Shown here piece after piece: positions 8,730 through 18,291 of a stretch of 64,000 nt of DNA. The stretch is from the NCBI GenBank assembly GCA_017397065.1, contig JAFQKE010000028.1, forward strand, positions 62,001-126,000. The letters run 5' to 3'. How positions within the stretch are numbered: position 1 is the first letter of the stretch; the number at the start of each line of letters is the position of its first letter. The position numbers and the translations under genes were made by a program. The notes beneath the pieces were generated by a model that was not told the DNA's origin, made no database searches, and saw nothing but the letters and a program-made list of their open reading frames with translations. This DNA comes from Clostridia bacterium. GTDB lineage: Bacteria > Bacillota_A > Clostridia > Oscillospirales > Acutalibacteraceae.

Positions 8730-10403
8730 TTAGAAAAGACCTGTGATTTTGCCGTTTTCATCAACGTCAATTTTCTCTGCTGCCGGTACCTTTGGTAAAC
8801 CGGGCATAGTCATAATATCGCCTGTAAGCACTACTATAAAGCCTGCGCCTGCCGAGATTTTAACGTTTTTAATGGTTACGGTAAAGCCATCGGGTGCACC
8901 GAGCTTTGCAGGGTCATCAGAGAAACTGTACTGTGTTTTTGCCATACAAACGGGGCAATTTGCAAAGCCGAGCTCGGTGAGCTGTGCTATCTGCTTTTTA
9001 GCGGCAGGAAGAATATTTATACCGTCACCGCCGTAAACCTTTTTAACAACGGCTTCAATCTTTTCTTCAATGGTGCCGTCCAGCTCATAGGCAAAGGTGA
9101 AGTCACCCTTTTCCTCATCGCAAAGGCGAACAACCTCTTTTGCAAGGTCGATTCCGCCATTTCCACCCTCTGCCCAAACGTTGGAGAGAACGGTGTTTAC
9201 GCCCAGCTCTTTGCATTTAGCAATAATGAAGTCAATCTCATTATCGGTATCGGTGGGGAAACGGTTTACAGCAACCACGCAGGGAAGCTTATAAACATTT
9301 TTGATGTTGGAAACGTGGCGAAGAAGATTGGGAATACCCTTTTCTAAAGCACCTAAATCCTCATTGCCAAGCTCTGTTTTTGCAAGACCGCCGTGCATTT
9401 TAAGGGCACGAACAGTAGCAACAACCACAACGGCATCAGGGGTGAGTCCTGCCATACGGCATTTAATATCCAAGAATTTTTCTGCACCAAGGTCGGCACC
9501 AAAACCGGCCTCGGTAATAGCATAGTCACCCATTTTAAGGGCAAGCTTTGTAGCCATTACAGAGTTACAGCCGTGTGCAATGTTAGCAAAGGGACCGCCG
9601 TGAACAAAGGCAGGAGTGCCCTCTAAGGTCTGCACAAGGTTGGGTTTTATAGCATCCTTTAAAAGAGCGGTCATTGCACCTGCCGCCTTAAGCTCGCCAC
9701 AGGTTACAGGCTTATCATCATAGGTGTAGCCAACAATTATGCGTGAAAGACGCTCTTTAAGGTCGGTAATGGAATTAGAAAGGCAAAGTACCGCCATAAT
9801 TTCGCTTGCAACGGTAATATCAAAGCCATCCTCACGGGGAACGCCCTGCATTCTGCCGCCGAGACCGTCAATAACGTTTCTGAGCTGACGGTCATTCATA
9901 TCCACACAGCGTTTCCAAGTGATTTTTTTAACGTCAATACCGAGTGCATTGCCCTGCTGAATATGGTTATCGAGCATAGCGGCAAGAAGATTGTTTGCGG
10001 CACCGATTGCGTGGAAGTCACCGGTGAAGTGAAGATTTATATCCTCCATAGGAACAACCTGAGCATATCCGCCACCTGCGGCACCGCCCTTAACACCGAA
10101 AACGGGGCCGAGGGAGGGCTCACGAAGAGCAACTGTAACGTTTTTGCCGATTTTTTTAAGACCCTCTGCAAGACCTATAGTGGTAGTGGTTTTACCCTCG
10201 CCCGCAGGGGTGGGGGTAATTGCCGTTACCAGAATGAGCTTGCCGTTTTCACGGTCGGTCTCATTTAAAAGTGCGGGATCAATTTTAGCCTTATATCTGC
10301 CATACTGTTCAATATACTTTTCATCAACATTTGCAGTCTTGGCAATTTCGGTAATAGGCTGCATTATACATTCCTGAGCTATTTCAATATCGGATTTATA
10401 CAT
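8730..10403 (-). CDS. fhs: formate-tetrahydrofolate ligase
   Basis: A 557-residue enzyme that makes 10-formyl-tetrahydrofolate from formate, THF and ATP. The P-loop-like [17 protein letters not shown] lies near residue 62, and the family blocks [19 protein letters not shown] and [12 protein letters not shown] are intact; length is normal. AAAGGGTGA precedes the ATG at 10403. It starts 13 nt after purL and is the last gene of the purine operon. The placement makes sense: the two formyl transfers catalysed by the upstream purN and AICAR transformylase genes both consume 10-formyl-THF, and the operon is headed by a riboswitch that senses ZTP, the alarmone of formyl-folate shortage. Confidence 0.97.
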   Translation of the reverse strand: MYKSDIEIAQECIMQPITEIAKTANVDEKYIEQYGRYKAKIDPALLNETDRENGKLILVTAITPTPAGEGKTTTTIGLAEGLKKIGKNVTVALREPSLGPVFGVKGGAAGGGYAQVVPMEDINLHFTGDFHAIGAANNLLAAMLDNHIQQGNALGIDVKKITWKRCVDMNDRQLRNVIDGLGGRMQGVPREDGFDITVASEIMAVLCLSNSITDLKERLSRIIVGYTYDDKPVTCGELKAAGAMTALLKDAIKPNLVQTLEGTPAFVHGGPFANIAHGCNSVMATKLALKMGDYAITEAGFGADLGAEKFLDIKCRMAGLTPDAVVVVATVRALKMHGGLAKTELGNEDLGALEKGIPNLLRHVSNIKNVYKLPCVVAVNRFPTDTDNEIDFIIAKCKELGVNTVLSNVWAEGGNGGIDLAKEVVRLCDEEKGDFTFAYELDGTIEEKIEAVVKKVYGGDGINILPAAKKQIAQLTELGFANCPVCMAKTQYSFSDDPAKLGAPDGFTVTIKNVKISAGAGFIVVLTGDIMTMPGLPKVPAAEKIDVDENGKITGLF

Positions 10404-10416
10404 TTTAATTCACCCT

Positions 10417-13400
10417 TTATTTGTAATATTCAAAAGCACTGTCAAAGAGTCCTAAGTTATAATCACCCGGAACGTTGCGATAGAGGTTATCGCCAACACG
10501 CTCACTATGACCCATTTTACCAAGTACACGACCGTCGGGAGAGGTAATACCCTCAATTGCCCATACCGAGTTGTTGGGATTAAAGCGAACATCGTCGGTA
10601 GGATTGCCGTTTAAATCAACATACTGAGTAAGAATCTGACCGTTTTGCTCCAGCTTTTGCACAAGCTCCTCGCTTGCGATGAAGCGACCCTCACCGTGAG
10701 AGATGGGAACTAAGTAAACATCACCAACATTAGCCTTGCTCATCCAAGGGGATTTATTCGAAGCAACACGTGTGTGAACGATTCTTGACTGATGGCGGCC
10801 GATAGTGTTAAAGGTAAGTGTTGGGCAGGTGGCATCGGTATCAATTATCTCGCCGTAGGGTACAAGACCGAGCTTGATAAGTGCCTGGAAGCCGTTGCAA
10901 ATACCGCACATTAAGCCGTCACGCTCTTTAAGGAGCTTCATAACGCCATCTTTAATTTCGGGTGAGCGGAAGAATGCGGTAATAAATTTACCTGAACCCT
11001 CCGGCTCGTCACCGCCCGAGAAGCCGCCGGGAATGAATACTATCTGGCTATCTGCGAGCTTTTTAGCAAAATACTCTGTAGATTCAGCAATAGCCGATGC
11101 TGTAAGGTTGCGGATAATAACCGTTTCGGCCTCAAGACCTGCACGTTCAGCCGCTCTTGCTGAATCGTACTCACAGTTGGTGCCGGGGAATACGGGGATA
11201 AGCACCTTAGGTCTTGCAACCTTAATGGCAGGAGAAAGTTTTTCTTTTCTTTCAAAGCTAACTGTTTTTATAGCCTTGCCATCATTTTTAATATTGCAGG
11301 AGAAAACAGGCTCCAGCTTATCTTCATAGATTTTTAAAAGCTCGTCAAGAGCAACACAATTACCGTCACGACAGATTTTTGTCTGCTCGGTGGTTGCACC
11401 AATAACCTTGCCTATGTTTATATCCTCAGCAAGCTCTAAAACAAAGCTACCGTATGAATAACCAAAGATTTCATCGAGTGAAAGCTCAGGTGCAAACTTG
11501 AATCCAATAGAGTTACCAATAGCCATTTTAAGCACAGCCTCGGCAACGCCACCCATACCGGGAGTGTAGCAGGCTACGCACTTTTTACTGCGTGTAAGCT
11601 CGGTAACCTTATCGAAAACTGAAAGTAAAGACTCGGTAACGGGAAGACCGTTTGCATCATACTCGGGAGAAAGTAAAACAACCTTGTGACCTGCCGCTTT
11701 AAATTCGGGAGATACAATGTCGGTGCATTTTTCGGTTGTAACGGCAAAGGAAACAAGTGTGGGAGGAACGTCTAAATCCTCAAACGAACCGCTCATAGAA
11801 TCCTTACCGCCAATAGCGGCAATGCCGAGCTCTTTCTGGGCTATAAATGCACCAAGAAGTGCGGCTAAGGGCTTGCCCCAACGCTTAGAATCCTTTAAGG
11901 GCTTTTCAAAATATTCTTGGAAGGTTAAATAAACATCCTCAAATTTTGCGCCCGAAGCAACAAGCTTTGCAGCCGATTCCACAACTGCCAAATATGCACC
12001 GTGATAGGGGCTGGCCGATGTAATGAATGGGTTGTAGCCGTAAGACATAATAGAGCAGGTGTTGGTTTCACCCTTTTCGAGTGATACCTTGTGAGCCATA
12101 GCCTGAATGGGGGTAAGCTGATTTTTACCGCCAAATGGCATAAGCACTGTGCCTGCACCGATGGTGGAGTCAAAACGCTCGCTGAGACCACGCTTGGAGC
12201 AGATGTTAAGATCGCCTGCAAGGTCTTTCATACCGCTAACAAAGTCGGCAGGTGCTTCCTTTTTATAATCTTTAGCGGCGGCAGGAGCAATATCAATGTG
12301 CTTTTCTGCACCGTTGGAATTTAAAAATTCACGAGAAATATCAACAATTGTTTTGCCGTTCCAGGTCATACGGAGCCTTGCCTCGGCGGTAACCTCGGCA
12401 ACAACAGTAGCCTCAAGATTTTCGAGTGTCGCAAGCTCTAAGAATCTATCAACATCCTTGGCCTCAACAACAACAGCCATTCTCTCCTGAGATTCACTAA
12501 TAGCAAGCTCGGTGCCATCAAGTCCGTCATACTTTTTTGGAACCTTATCAAGGTTAATGAGGAGTCCGTCGGCAAGCTCACCAATAGCAACCGATACACC
12601 GCCTGCACCGAAGTCGTTACAACGGCGGATTAAAAGAGATGCCTCAGGGTTTCGGAAAAGACGCTGAAGCTTTCTCTCCTCGGGAGCGTTACCCTTTTGA
12701 ACCTCAGCTCCACAGCTTTCAAGTGACTGGAGGTTGTGGGATTTTGAGGAGCCTGTAGCACCGCCACAACCGTCACGACCGGTGCGGCCGCCAAGAAGAA
12801 TAACCTTGTCGCCGGGGTCGGGACATTCTCTGCGAACATTTTTAGCAGGAGCGGCGGCAACAACTGCACCAATCTCCATACGCTTTGCGGCATAGCCGTC
12901 ATGATAAATTTCATCTACCAAGCCGGTTGCAAGACCGATTTGGTTACCGTAAGAGCTGTATCCTGCGGCGGCGGTAGTAACAATCTTTTTCTGAGGTAAT
13001 TTGCCCGTTAAGGTTTCATCAACAGGGCGGAGGGGATCGGCGGCACCGGTAACACGCATTGCGCCGTAAACATAGGAACGTCCCGAAAGCGGGTCACGGA
13101 TTGCACCACCAATACAGGTAGCGGCACCACCAAAGGGCTCGATTTCGGTAGGATGATTGTGGGTTTCATTTTTAAAGAGTAAAAGCCAATCTTCATCATT
13201 ACCGTTTACATCAACCTTGATTTTAACGGTGCAGGCGTTGATTTCTTCCGATTCATCAAGTTTTTGAAGCTTGCCCTGCTTTTTTAAATATTTAGCGGCA
13301 AGAGTACCAATATCCATAAGGTTAATTGGCTTGGTTCTGCCAAGCTCTTTTCTTGCTTCAATGTACTCATCATAAGCCGATTGCAAAAGCTCGTCCTCAA

Positions 13401-14109
13401 ACTTAACGCTGTCAATGGTGGTGAGGAATGTGGTATGACGGCAATGATCCGACCAATATGTATCTATCATACGGATTTCGGTGATGGTGGGATCTCTGTC
13501 CTCGGTTTTGAAATATTCCTGACAAAAGGCAATATCATCGGCATCCATTGCAAGACCATAATCGGCAACAAACTGCTCCAAGCCGCTTCTGTCAAGCTTT
13601 AAAAATCCGTCAAGAGTTTTAACCTCGGTGGGAATTTCATAATCGGTTGCAAGGGTCTCGGGCTTATCCAAAGAAGCCTCTCTTGCCTCCACGGGGTTGA
13701 TAACATATTTTTTGATTTTTTCGATTTCTTCAGCAGTAAGGTCGCCATAAAGGGCATAAACCTTAGCGGTGCGAACGGTTGGACGCTCACCCTTTGATAT
13801 GATTTGGATACACTGGGCGGCGGAGTCGGCACGCTGGTCAAACTGACCGGGAAGATACTCAACTGCAAAAATCACCTTTGCGGCGGCATCTTCAAATACT
13901 TCTGCCGTTTCATCAAGCTGAGGCTCGGAAAATACGGTGGAAACCGAAGCTTTAAAAAGCTCCTCGGTAATATTTTCAACATCATAACGGTTGATGAGCC
14001 TTAACTCCTTTAAAGAACTAATCTGCAAAAAGGAAACTATATCTTCCTTTAGGTGGTCGGCTTCGTGGCGAAGCCCCATTTTCTTTTCTACAAAAATTCT
14101 GTAAACCAT
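10417..14109 (-). CDS. purL: phosphoribosylformylglycinamidine synthase, single-chain form
   Basis: A 1230-residue enzyme converting FGAR, glutamine and ATP to FGAM. An N-terminal PurS-like region comes first, then two AIR-synthase-like halves containing THNHPTEIEPFGGAATC-type and GGKDSMSG motifs. A C-terminal class I glutaminase domain follows: nucleophile in CGICNGFQAL, with the SHGEGRF histidine/glutamate region further on. The fused length of about 1240 residues is typical of clostridial PurL, in contrast to the split PurS/PurQ/PurL of bacilli. The start is ATG 14109 with ATGGAGGATTT in front; the 12 extra upstream codons look non-family. It sits between purD and fhs in the operon. Unlike the PurF homologue in this operon, its glutaminase residues look intact. 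Confidence 0.96.
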   Translation of the reverse strand: MVYRIFVEKKMGLRHEADHLKEDIVSFLQISSLKELRLINRYDVENITEELFKASVSTVFSEPQLDETAEVFEDAAAKVIFAVEYLPGQFDQRADSAAQCIQIISKGERPTVRTAKVYALYGDLTAEEIEKIKKYVINPVEAREASLDKPETLATDYEIPTEVKTLDGFLKLDRSGLEQFVADYGLAMDADDIAFCQEYFKTEDRDPTITEIRMIDTYWSDHCRHTTFLTTIDSVKFEDELLQSAYDEYIEARKELGRTKPINLMDIGTLAAKYLKKQGKLQKLDESEEINACTVKIKVDVNGNDEDWLLLFKNETHNHPTEIEPFGGAATCIGGAIRDPLSGRSYVYGAMRVTGAADPLRPVDETLTGKLPQKKIVTTAAAGYSSYGNQIGLATGLVDEIYHDGYAAKRMEIGAVVAAAPAKNVRRECPDPGDKVILLGGRTGRDGCGGATGSSKSHNLQSLESCGAEVQKGNAPEERKLQRLFRNPEASLLIRRCNDFGAGGVSVAIGELADGLLINLDKVPKKYDGLDGTELAISESQERMAVVVEAKDVDRFLELATLENLEATVVAEVTAEARLRMTWNGKTIVDISREFLNSNGAEKHIDIAPAAAKDYKKEAPADFVSGMKDLAGDLNICSKRGLSERFDSTIGAGTVLMPFGGKNQLTPIQAMAHKVSLEKGETNTCSIMSYGYNPFITSASPYHGAYLAVVESAAKLVASGAKFEDVYLTFQEYFEKPLKDSKRWGKPLAALLGAFIAQKELGIAAIGGKDSMSGSFEDLDVPPTLVSFAVTTEKCTDIVSPEFKAAGHKVVLLSPEYDANGLPVTESLLSVFDKVTELTRSKKCVACYTPGMGGVAEAVLKMAIGNSIGFKFAPELSLDEIFGYSYGSFVLELAEDINIGKVIGATTEQTKICRDGNCVALDELLKIYEDKLEPVFSCNIKNDGKAIKTVSFERKEKLSPAIKVARPKVLIPVFPGTNCEYDSARAAERAGLEAETVIIRNLTASAIAESTEYFAKKLADSQIVFIPGGFSGGDEPEGSGKFITAFFRSPEIKDGVMKLLKERDGLMCGICNGFQALIKLGLVPYGEIIDTDATCPTLTFNTIGRHQSRIVHTRVASNKSPWMSKANVGDVYLVPISHGEGRFIASEELVQKLEQNGQILTQYVDLNGNPTDDVRFNPNNSVWAIEGITSPDGRVLGKMGHSERVGDNLYRNVPGDYNLGLFDSAFEYYK

Positions 14110-14162
14110 AAATCCTCCATAGCGAAATATTTTCGCCAAACACACTATCTTTTTATTTAATA

Positions 14163-15434
14163 TTATTTATTAAACGCCGCAAGAGCACGTTTACCAATAT
14201 CACTTCTGTAAAAACCGTTAGAAAACTCTACCTTTTTGGTGGCGGCGTAGGCCTTTTCTATTGCCTTTTCAAGATTTTCGCCGGTTGCAGTAACGCCAAG
14301 AACTCTACCGCCGGCTGAAAGGAGCTTGTCGCCATCCTTCTTGGCACCTGCCACATAAACAAAGCTGTCGTCGGTAGCGTCAGGGAGCTTAATTTCAAAG
14401 CCGTTTTCATATTTTACGGGGTAGCCCTTAGAGGCAACAATTACACAACAAGCGGCACCGTTTTTAAACTTAACCATTTCGGGTGTTAGGTTTTCATCGG
14501 TAACGGCCTGCATAATAGTAAAGAGGTCGCTTTCCAAAAGGGGAAGAACAACCTGAGTTTCGGGGTCACCAAAACGGCAGTTGTACTCAATAACCTTGGG
14601 TCCTTTGGGGGTGAGCATAAGACCAAAGTAAAGGCAACCCTTAAAGGTTCTACCCTCGGATTTCATTGCATTTATGGTGGGCAGGAATATTGTTTCCATA
14701 CACACTTTCGCAATATCCTCGGTGTAATAGGGGTTGGGTGCAACGGTACCCATACCGCCGGTGTTAAGACCTGTATCGTTATCGCCCGCACGCTTATGGT
14801 CCATTGAGGAAACCATAGGAACAACCGTTTTGCCATCGGTAAAGGCGAGAACCGAAACCTCGGGACCGGTTAAAAATTCCTCAACAACAATGTTGTTTCC
14901 GCTTTCGCCAAAAACCTTATCCTCCATAATGGAGCGAACGGCATCTAACGCCTCCTCACGGGTTGTGGCGATTATAACACCCTTGCCGAGAGCCAGACCA
15001 TCGGCCTTGATAACTACCGGAATATCGGCAGTTTTTAAATGCTCTAACGCATCGGTCGGATTATCAAAAACAAAATAATCTGCGGTGGGAATGCCATATT
15101 TCTTCATAAGATTTTTAGAGAAAACCTTACTGCCCTCAATAATAGCGGCGGCCTTGTTAGGGCCGAAGCATTTAATGCCGATTTCATTTAAGGCATCCAC
15201 ACAGCCGAGCACCAGCGGGTCATCGGGAGCTACAACGGCATAATCAATTTTTTCTGTTTTCGCAAATTCAACTATTTTTTCTATGTCCTTTGCACCTATG
15301 TTAACGCAAGTAGCGTCCTCGGCGATGCCGCCGTTACCGGGCAGGGCAAAAATAGTATCAATCTTTTTGCTTTTTTTAAGAGATTTTATAATGGCGTGCT
15401 CACGGCCACCGCCACCTATAACCATAACCTTCAT
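14163..15434 (-). CDS. purD: phosphoribosylamine-glycine ligase (GAR synthetase)
   Basis: A 423-residue ATP-grasp enzyme that couples phosphoribosylamine to glycine. The N-terminal GGGGREHAI, the ATP-grasp stretch VIKADGLALGKGV and the metal-binding EYNCRFGDPE (family form EfNvRFGDPE) are all present at normal positions. GAGGT precedes the ATG by 7 nt. It uses the unstable product of PurF, whose homologue lies further upstream in the same operon. The gap to purL is 53 nt. Confidence 0.97.
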   Translation of the reverse strand: MKVMVIGGGGREHAIIKSLKKSKKIDTIFALPGNGGIAEDATCVNIGAKDIEKIVEFAKTEKIDYAVVAPDDPLVLGCVDALNEIGIKCFGPNKAAAIIEGSKVFSKNLMKKYGIPTADYFVFDNPTDALEHLKTADIPVVIKADGLALGKGVIIATTREEALDAVRSIMEDKVFGESGNNIVVEEFLTGPEVSVLAFTDGKTVVPMVSSMDHKRAGDNDTGLNTGGMGTVAPNPYYTEDIAKVCMETIFLPTINAMKSEGRTFKGCLYFGLMLTPKGPKVIEYNCRFGDPETQVVLPLLESDLFTIMQAVTDENLTPEMVKFKNGAACCVIVASKGYPVKYENGFEIKLPDATDDSFVYVAGAKKDGDKLLSAGGRVLGVTATGENLEKAIEKAYAATKKVEFSNGFYRSDIGKRALAAFNK

Positions 15435-15454
15435 TTTAATACCTCATTTGTTGA

Positions 15455-15684
15455 TTAGTTACCTTCCCCTCAAGTGGAAGACTTTTTTGCGGACAGTCGA
15501 GGCTAATTCCCCTCATAGGGGAAATGCCACAAGGTGGCAAAGGGGTTTGGGCGAAGCCGTACCGCCTGTCCCTACGGTATATAAATTCAATATAGATAAT
15601 TGTAAATTGTTCAGATTGCTGTTTTTGCACGAAGAGCTGTGCTATTTGCACCGCCTGAGTGCTAAAAACACAATATGGACAATT
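15455..15684. repeat. intra-operon repeat island with one copy of the 105-bp unit
   Basis: The 250-nt gap between the AICAR formyltransferase gene and purD has no gene. It contains a CCCCTCATAGGGG hairpin and a GCCACAAGGTGGC hairpin, and part of the GCGGACAGTC family. Positions about 15605-15684 match one unit of the tandem array at 19511-19940, including AATTGTTCAGATTG, GAGCTGTGCTAT and ACAATATGGACAATTTTA. The unit ends beside the stop codon of the upstream gene, as it does behind purF. Confidence 0.7.
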
Positions 15685-16869
15685 TTAGTGGTGGAATAAT
15701 CTCATTCCGGTAAATGCCATTGCCATATTATACTTATTGCAGCAAGCAATAACAGCATCGTCACGAATTGAACCACCGGGTTCTGCAATGTATTTAACAC
15801 CGCTGCGTTTTGCACGCTCAATGTTATCATCAAAGGGGAAGAATGCATCTGAACCAAGAGCCACGCCGTCGATGGTAGAAAGATAAGCTTTAATATCCTC
15901 ATCGGTTAAAGGTGCGGGCTGTTCGGTAAAGTAGTTCTGCCAGATGCCGTCGGCAGTAACGTCCTCCTCGTTGCGATTGATATAACCGTCAATTACGTTA
16001 TCACGGGTGGGGCGGGCAATATCTGCCTTAAAGGGGAGATTTAAAACCTTATCGTGCTGACGTAAGAACCAAGTATCAGCCTTAGTGCCTGCAAGACGGG
16101 TGCAATGGATTCTGGACTGCTGACCTGCACCAACACCGATTGCCTGACCGTCAACTGCATAGCAAACCGAGTTGGACTGGGTATATTTAAGAGTGATAAG
16201 AGCAATAATTAAATCTCTTACTGCACTTTCGGGGAGCTCCTTATTATCGGTAACGATATTAGAAAGAAGCTCACGATTGATTTCAAAATTGTTTCTGCCC
16301 TGCTCAAAGCTGATGCCGTAAACCTGCTTGGTTTCAATCTCGGCAGGAACATAATCAGGGTCAATTTTAACTATGTTGTAGTTACCGTTTCTTTTGGATT
16401 TTAAAATCTCAAGTGCCTCGGGCTCATAACCGGGGGCGATGATACCGTCGGAAACCTCACGCTTAATCATTAAGGCGGTGGTAACGTCGCAAACGTCAGA
16501 AAGAGCTACCCAGTCACCAAAGGAACACATACGGTCGGTGCCTCGGGCTCTTGCATAGGCACAGGCTAAGGGGGAATCATCAAGACCCTCAATATCATCT
16601 ACAAAGCAGGCCTTTTTAAGCTTGTCTGAAAGGGGCACGCCAACTGCGGCGGAGGTGGGGCTTACGTGCTTAAAGGAGGTAACTGCCGGAAGACCGAGCG
16701 CCGCTTTAAGCTCCTTTACAAGCTGCCAAGAGTTGAATGCATCTAAAAAGTTGATGTAGCCGGGGCGACCCGAGAGAATCTCAATGGGAAGCTCGCTGCC
16801 ATCTGCCATATATATTTTTGAGGGTTTTTGGTTGGGATTACAACCATATTTAAGTTCAAATTCTTTCAT
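15685..16869 (-). CDS. purH: free-standing AICAR formyltransferase (PurH C-terminal domain only)
   Basis: A 394-residue protein matching only the transformylase half of PurH. It formylates AICAR with 10-formyl-THF to give FAICAR. The catalytic Lys-His pair appears in SFKHVSPTSAAVG (about residue 66), and SNSVCYAVDGQAIGVGAGQQSR is close to the classic PurH pattern. The N-terminal IMP cyclohydrolase domain of bifunctional PurH (about 200 residues) is missing. The job is taken by the preceding gene, a PurO-type cyclohydrolase. ATG 16869 is chosen because AAAGGAAAA sits 7 nt upstream; the seven upstream codons are not conserved. Neighbours are purO upstream and purD downstream. Confidence 0.93.
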   Translation of the reverse strand: MKEFELKYGCNPNQKPSKIYMADGSELPIEILSGRPGYINFLDAFNSWQLVKELKAALGLPAVTSFKHVSPTSAAVGVPLSDKLKKACFVDDIEGLDDSPLACAYARARGTDRMCSFGDWVALSDVCDVTTALMIKREVSDGIIAPGYEPEALEILKSKRNGNYNIVKIDPDYVPAEIETKQVYGISFEQGRNNFEINRELLSNIVTDNKELPESAVRDLIIALITLKYTQSNSVCYAVDGQAIGVGAGQQSRIHCTRLAGTKADTWFLRQHDKVLNLPFKADIARPTRDNVIDGYINRNEEDVTADGIWQNYFTEQPAPLTDEDIKAYLSTIDGVALGSDAFFPFDDNIERAKRSGVKYIAEPGGSIRDDAVIACCNKYNMAMAFTGMRLFHH

Positions 16870-16892
16870 TTTTGATTTTCCTTTCAACAAAA

Positions 16893-16919
16893 CGGGACGT
16901 CGAGGGCGCCGTCCCCTAC
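16893..16919. repeat. short hairpin repeat between purO and the formyltransferase gene
   Basis: GGGACGTCGAGGGCGCCGTCCCC is a member of the GTAGGGGATGGCGCCCACGACATCCC family found also at 302-332, 46186-46212 and 62541-62567. It fills nearly the whole gap between the two genes. Confidence 0.6.
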
Positions 16920-16920
16920 A

Positions 16921-17637
16921 TTATTTATTTTTATTAACTATTCGGGAATCATATTTGCCGGTTTTAAGATCAATATATCTAACAAAAAGGGATACCTTGT
17001 TATCTTCATTTAAATTCTCCCAGATGAGATTTGTTAAGGAATCAATATCGGTATCGGGAAGCTCTAAGGTCTTGGGCTCACCCTCAAAGCTTGGGAGGGG
17101 ATTTCCGTCACACTTGTAGGTGTGAATGAACTTTGCTTTTCCGGGGAGGGGATTAGAATAAGCGTAGGTGTAACGCTGACAGGAGGAGCCGTCACCATCG
17201 GCCGATTTTAAAATAGACATTGCATAGTTCATATCGCCGTTTTCAAGGCGGATAATGCCGGAAATTCTGGGGGTGTAGTTGGGGGCATCGTCCTCAAACT
17301 CACGGGTGCGGAGTGACTGCTCAAAGGTCATTTGTCTATCCATAAGCTCATAGATTGTGTCGGTCTGGTCGCCGTTGGTAACGATTGTTTTGTTACCAAG
17401 AACACGAACGGGAGCATAGATTATAAGGTGGGGGTCTACCATTTTGCTTTCATCAAAAGCCTGAGTGCGGATACCCTCGCCGTCCTCTACAAATACTCTG
17501 TTGCGGCTGTTTTCACTTCTACCCATTATAAAATAGGCGGTGATTGCCTTTTCGCCATCGGCAGATTTGCCGATTATTATTCCTCTGCCGTGGTAAGCAA
17601 GAGAGTTAAGTTCATTCCCAATAGTTTTGATTTCCAT
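16921..17637 (-). CDS. purO: PurO-type IMP cyclohydrolase
   Basis: A 238-residue protein resembling the archaeal-type IMP cyclohydrolase (IMP_cyclohyd, Pfam PF07826), which closes the ring of FAICAR to IMP. Recognition rests on the overall pattern: the early LAYHGRGIIIGKS segment, YFIMGRSENSRNRVF, and PRISGIIRLENG. Position supports it: the adjacent gene is a transformylase without a cyclohydrolase domain. ATG 17637 is chosen over the ATG at 17646 because the AAAGGG ribosome site is about 10 nt from the former and 2 nt from the latter. No membrane or signal segments are present. The assignment is strong by context but was not tested by a profile search. Confidence 0.85.
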   Translation of the reverse strand: MEIKTIGNELNSLAYHGRGIIIGKSADGEKAITAYFIMGRSENSRNRVFVEDGEGIRTQAFDESKMVDPHLIIYAPVRVLGNKTIVTNGDQTDTIYELMDRQMTFEQSLRTREFEDDAPNYTPRISGIIRLENGDMNYAMSILKSADGDGSSCQRYTYAYSNPLPGKAKFIHTYKCDGNPLPSFEGEPKTLELPDTDIDSLTNLIWENLNEDNKVSLFVRYIDLKTGKYDSRIVNKNK

Positions 17638-17658
17638 AACACACATTCCCTTTCAAAA

Positions 17659-18291
17659 TTATTCAGCTATTATTGTTTTACCGTCTTTAACGGTGATTTT
17701 TCCGTCACAGAAAAGCTTTGCGGCAAGGGGAAGAATCTTCCACTCGGCCTCAACCATAATTCGTTTTTGTAGGGTTTCGGGGGTGTCGCCCTCTTTTACC
17801 TCTACCGCCTTTTGCAGGATTATTGGACCCGCATCACACTCGGCGGTTACAAAATGTACCGTTGCACCCGATACCTTAACGCCCTTTTTAAGAGCCTCCT
17901 CGTGCACGTGCAGACCGTAAAAGCCTTTACCGCAAAAGGATGGAATAAGTGCAGGATGAACGTTTATCATCTTGTTTTTAAAGGCATCGCAAACCTGCTC
18001 ATCTAAAATGGTCATAAAGCCTGCGTAAACCACCAAATCCGCCTGCTCTTTAATAAGCATATCACGCATTGCCGCACTGTAGGAGGCAATATCGGCGTAA
18101 TCTTTTCTGATTAAGGTTCGGGTTTTAATGCCGGCGTTTTCGGCACGTGTTAGGGCGTAGGCATCTGCCTTGGAGGCTATAACGCAGGTGATTTTACCCG
18201 AGCCTAACTCCCCTGCCCTTTCGGCATCAATAAGTGCCTGAAGATTAGTACCGCCGCCCGAAACCAGAACAACGATTTTCTTTTCTATCAT
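17659..18291 (-). CDS. purN: phosphoribosylglycinamide formyltransferase (GAR transformylase)
   Basis: A 210-residue enzyme transferring a formyl group from 10-formyl-THF to GAR. SGGGTNLQAL binds the phosphate, and INVHPALIPSF carries the catalytic Asn and His. The Asp in HFVTAECDAGPII completes the triad. It overlaps the end of purM by 4 nt (ATGA), so translation is coupled. The gap to purO is 21 nt. Confidence 0.96.
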   Translation of the reverse strand: MIEKKIVVLVSGGGTNLQALIDAERAGELGSGKITCVIASKADAYALTRAENAGIKTRTLIRKDYADIASYSAAMRDMLIKEQADLVVYAGFMTILDEQVCDAFKNKMINVHPALIPSFCGKGFYGLHVHEEALKKGVKVSGATVHFVTAECDAGPIILQKAVEVKEGDTPETLQKRIMVEAEWKILPLAAKLFCDGKITVKDGKTIIAE

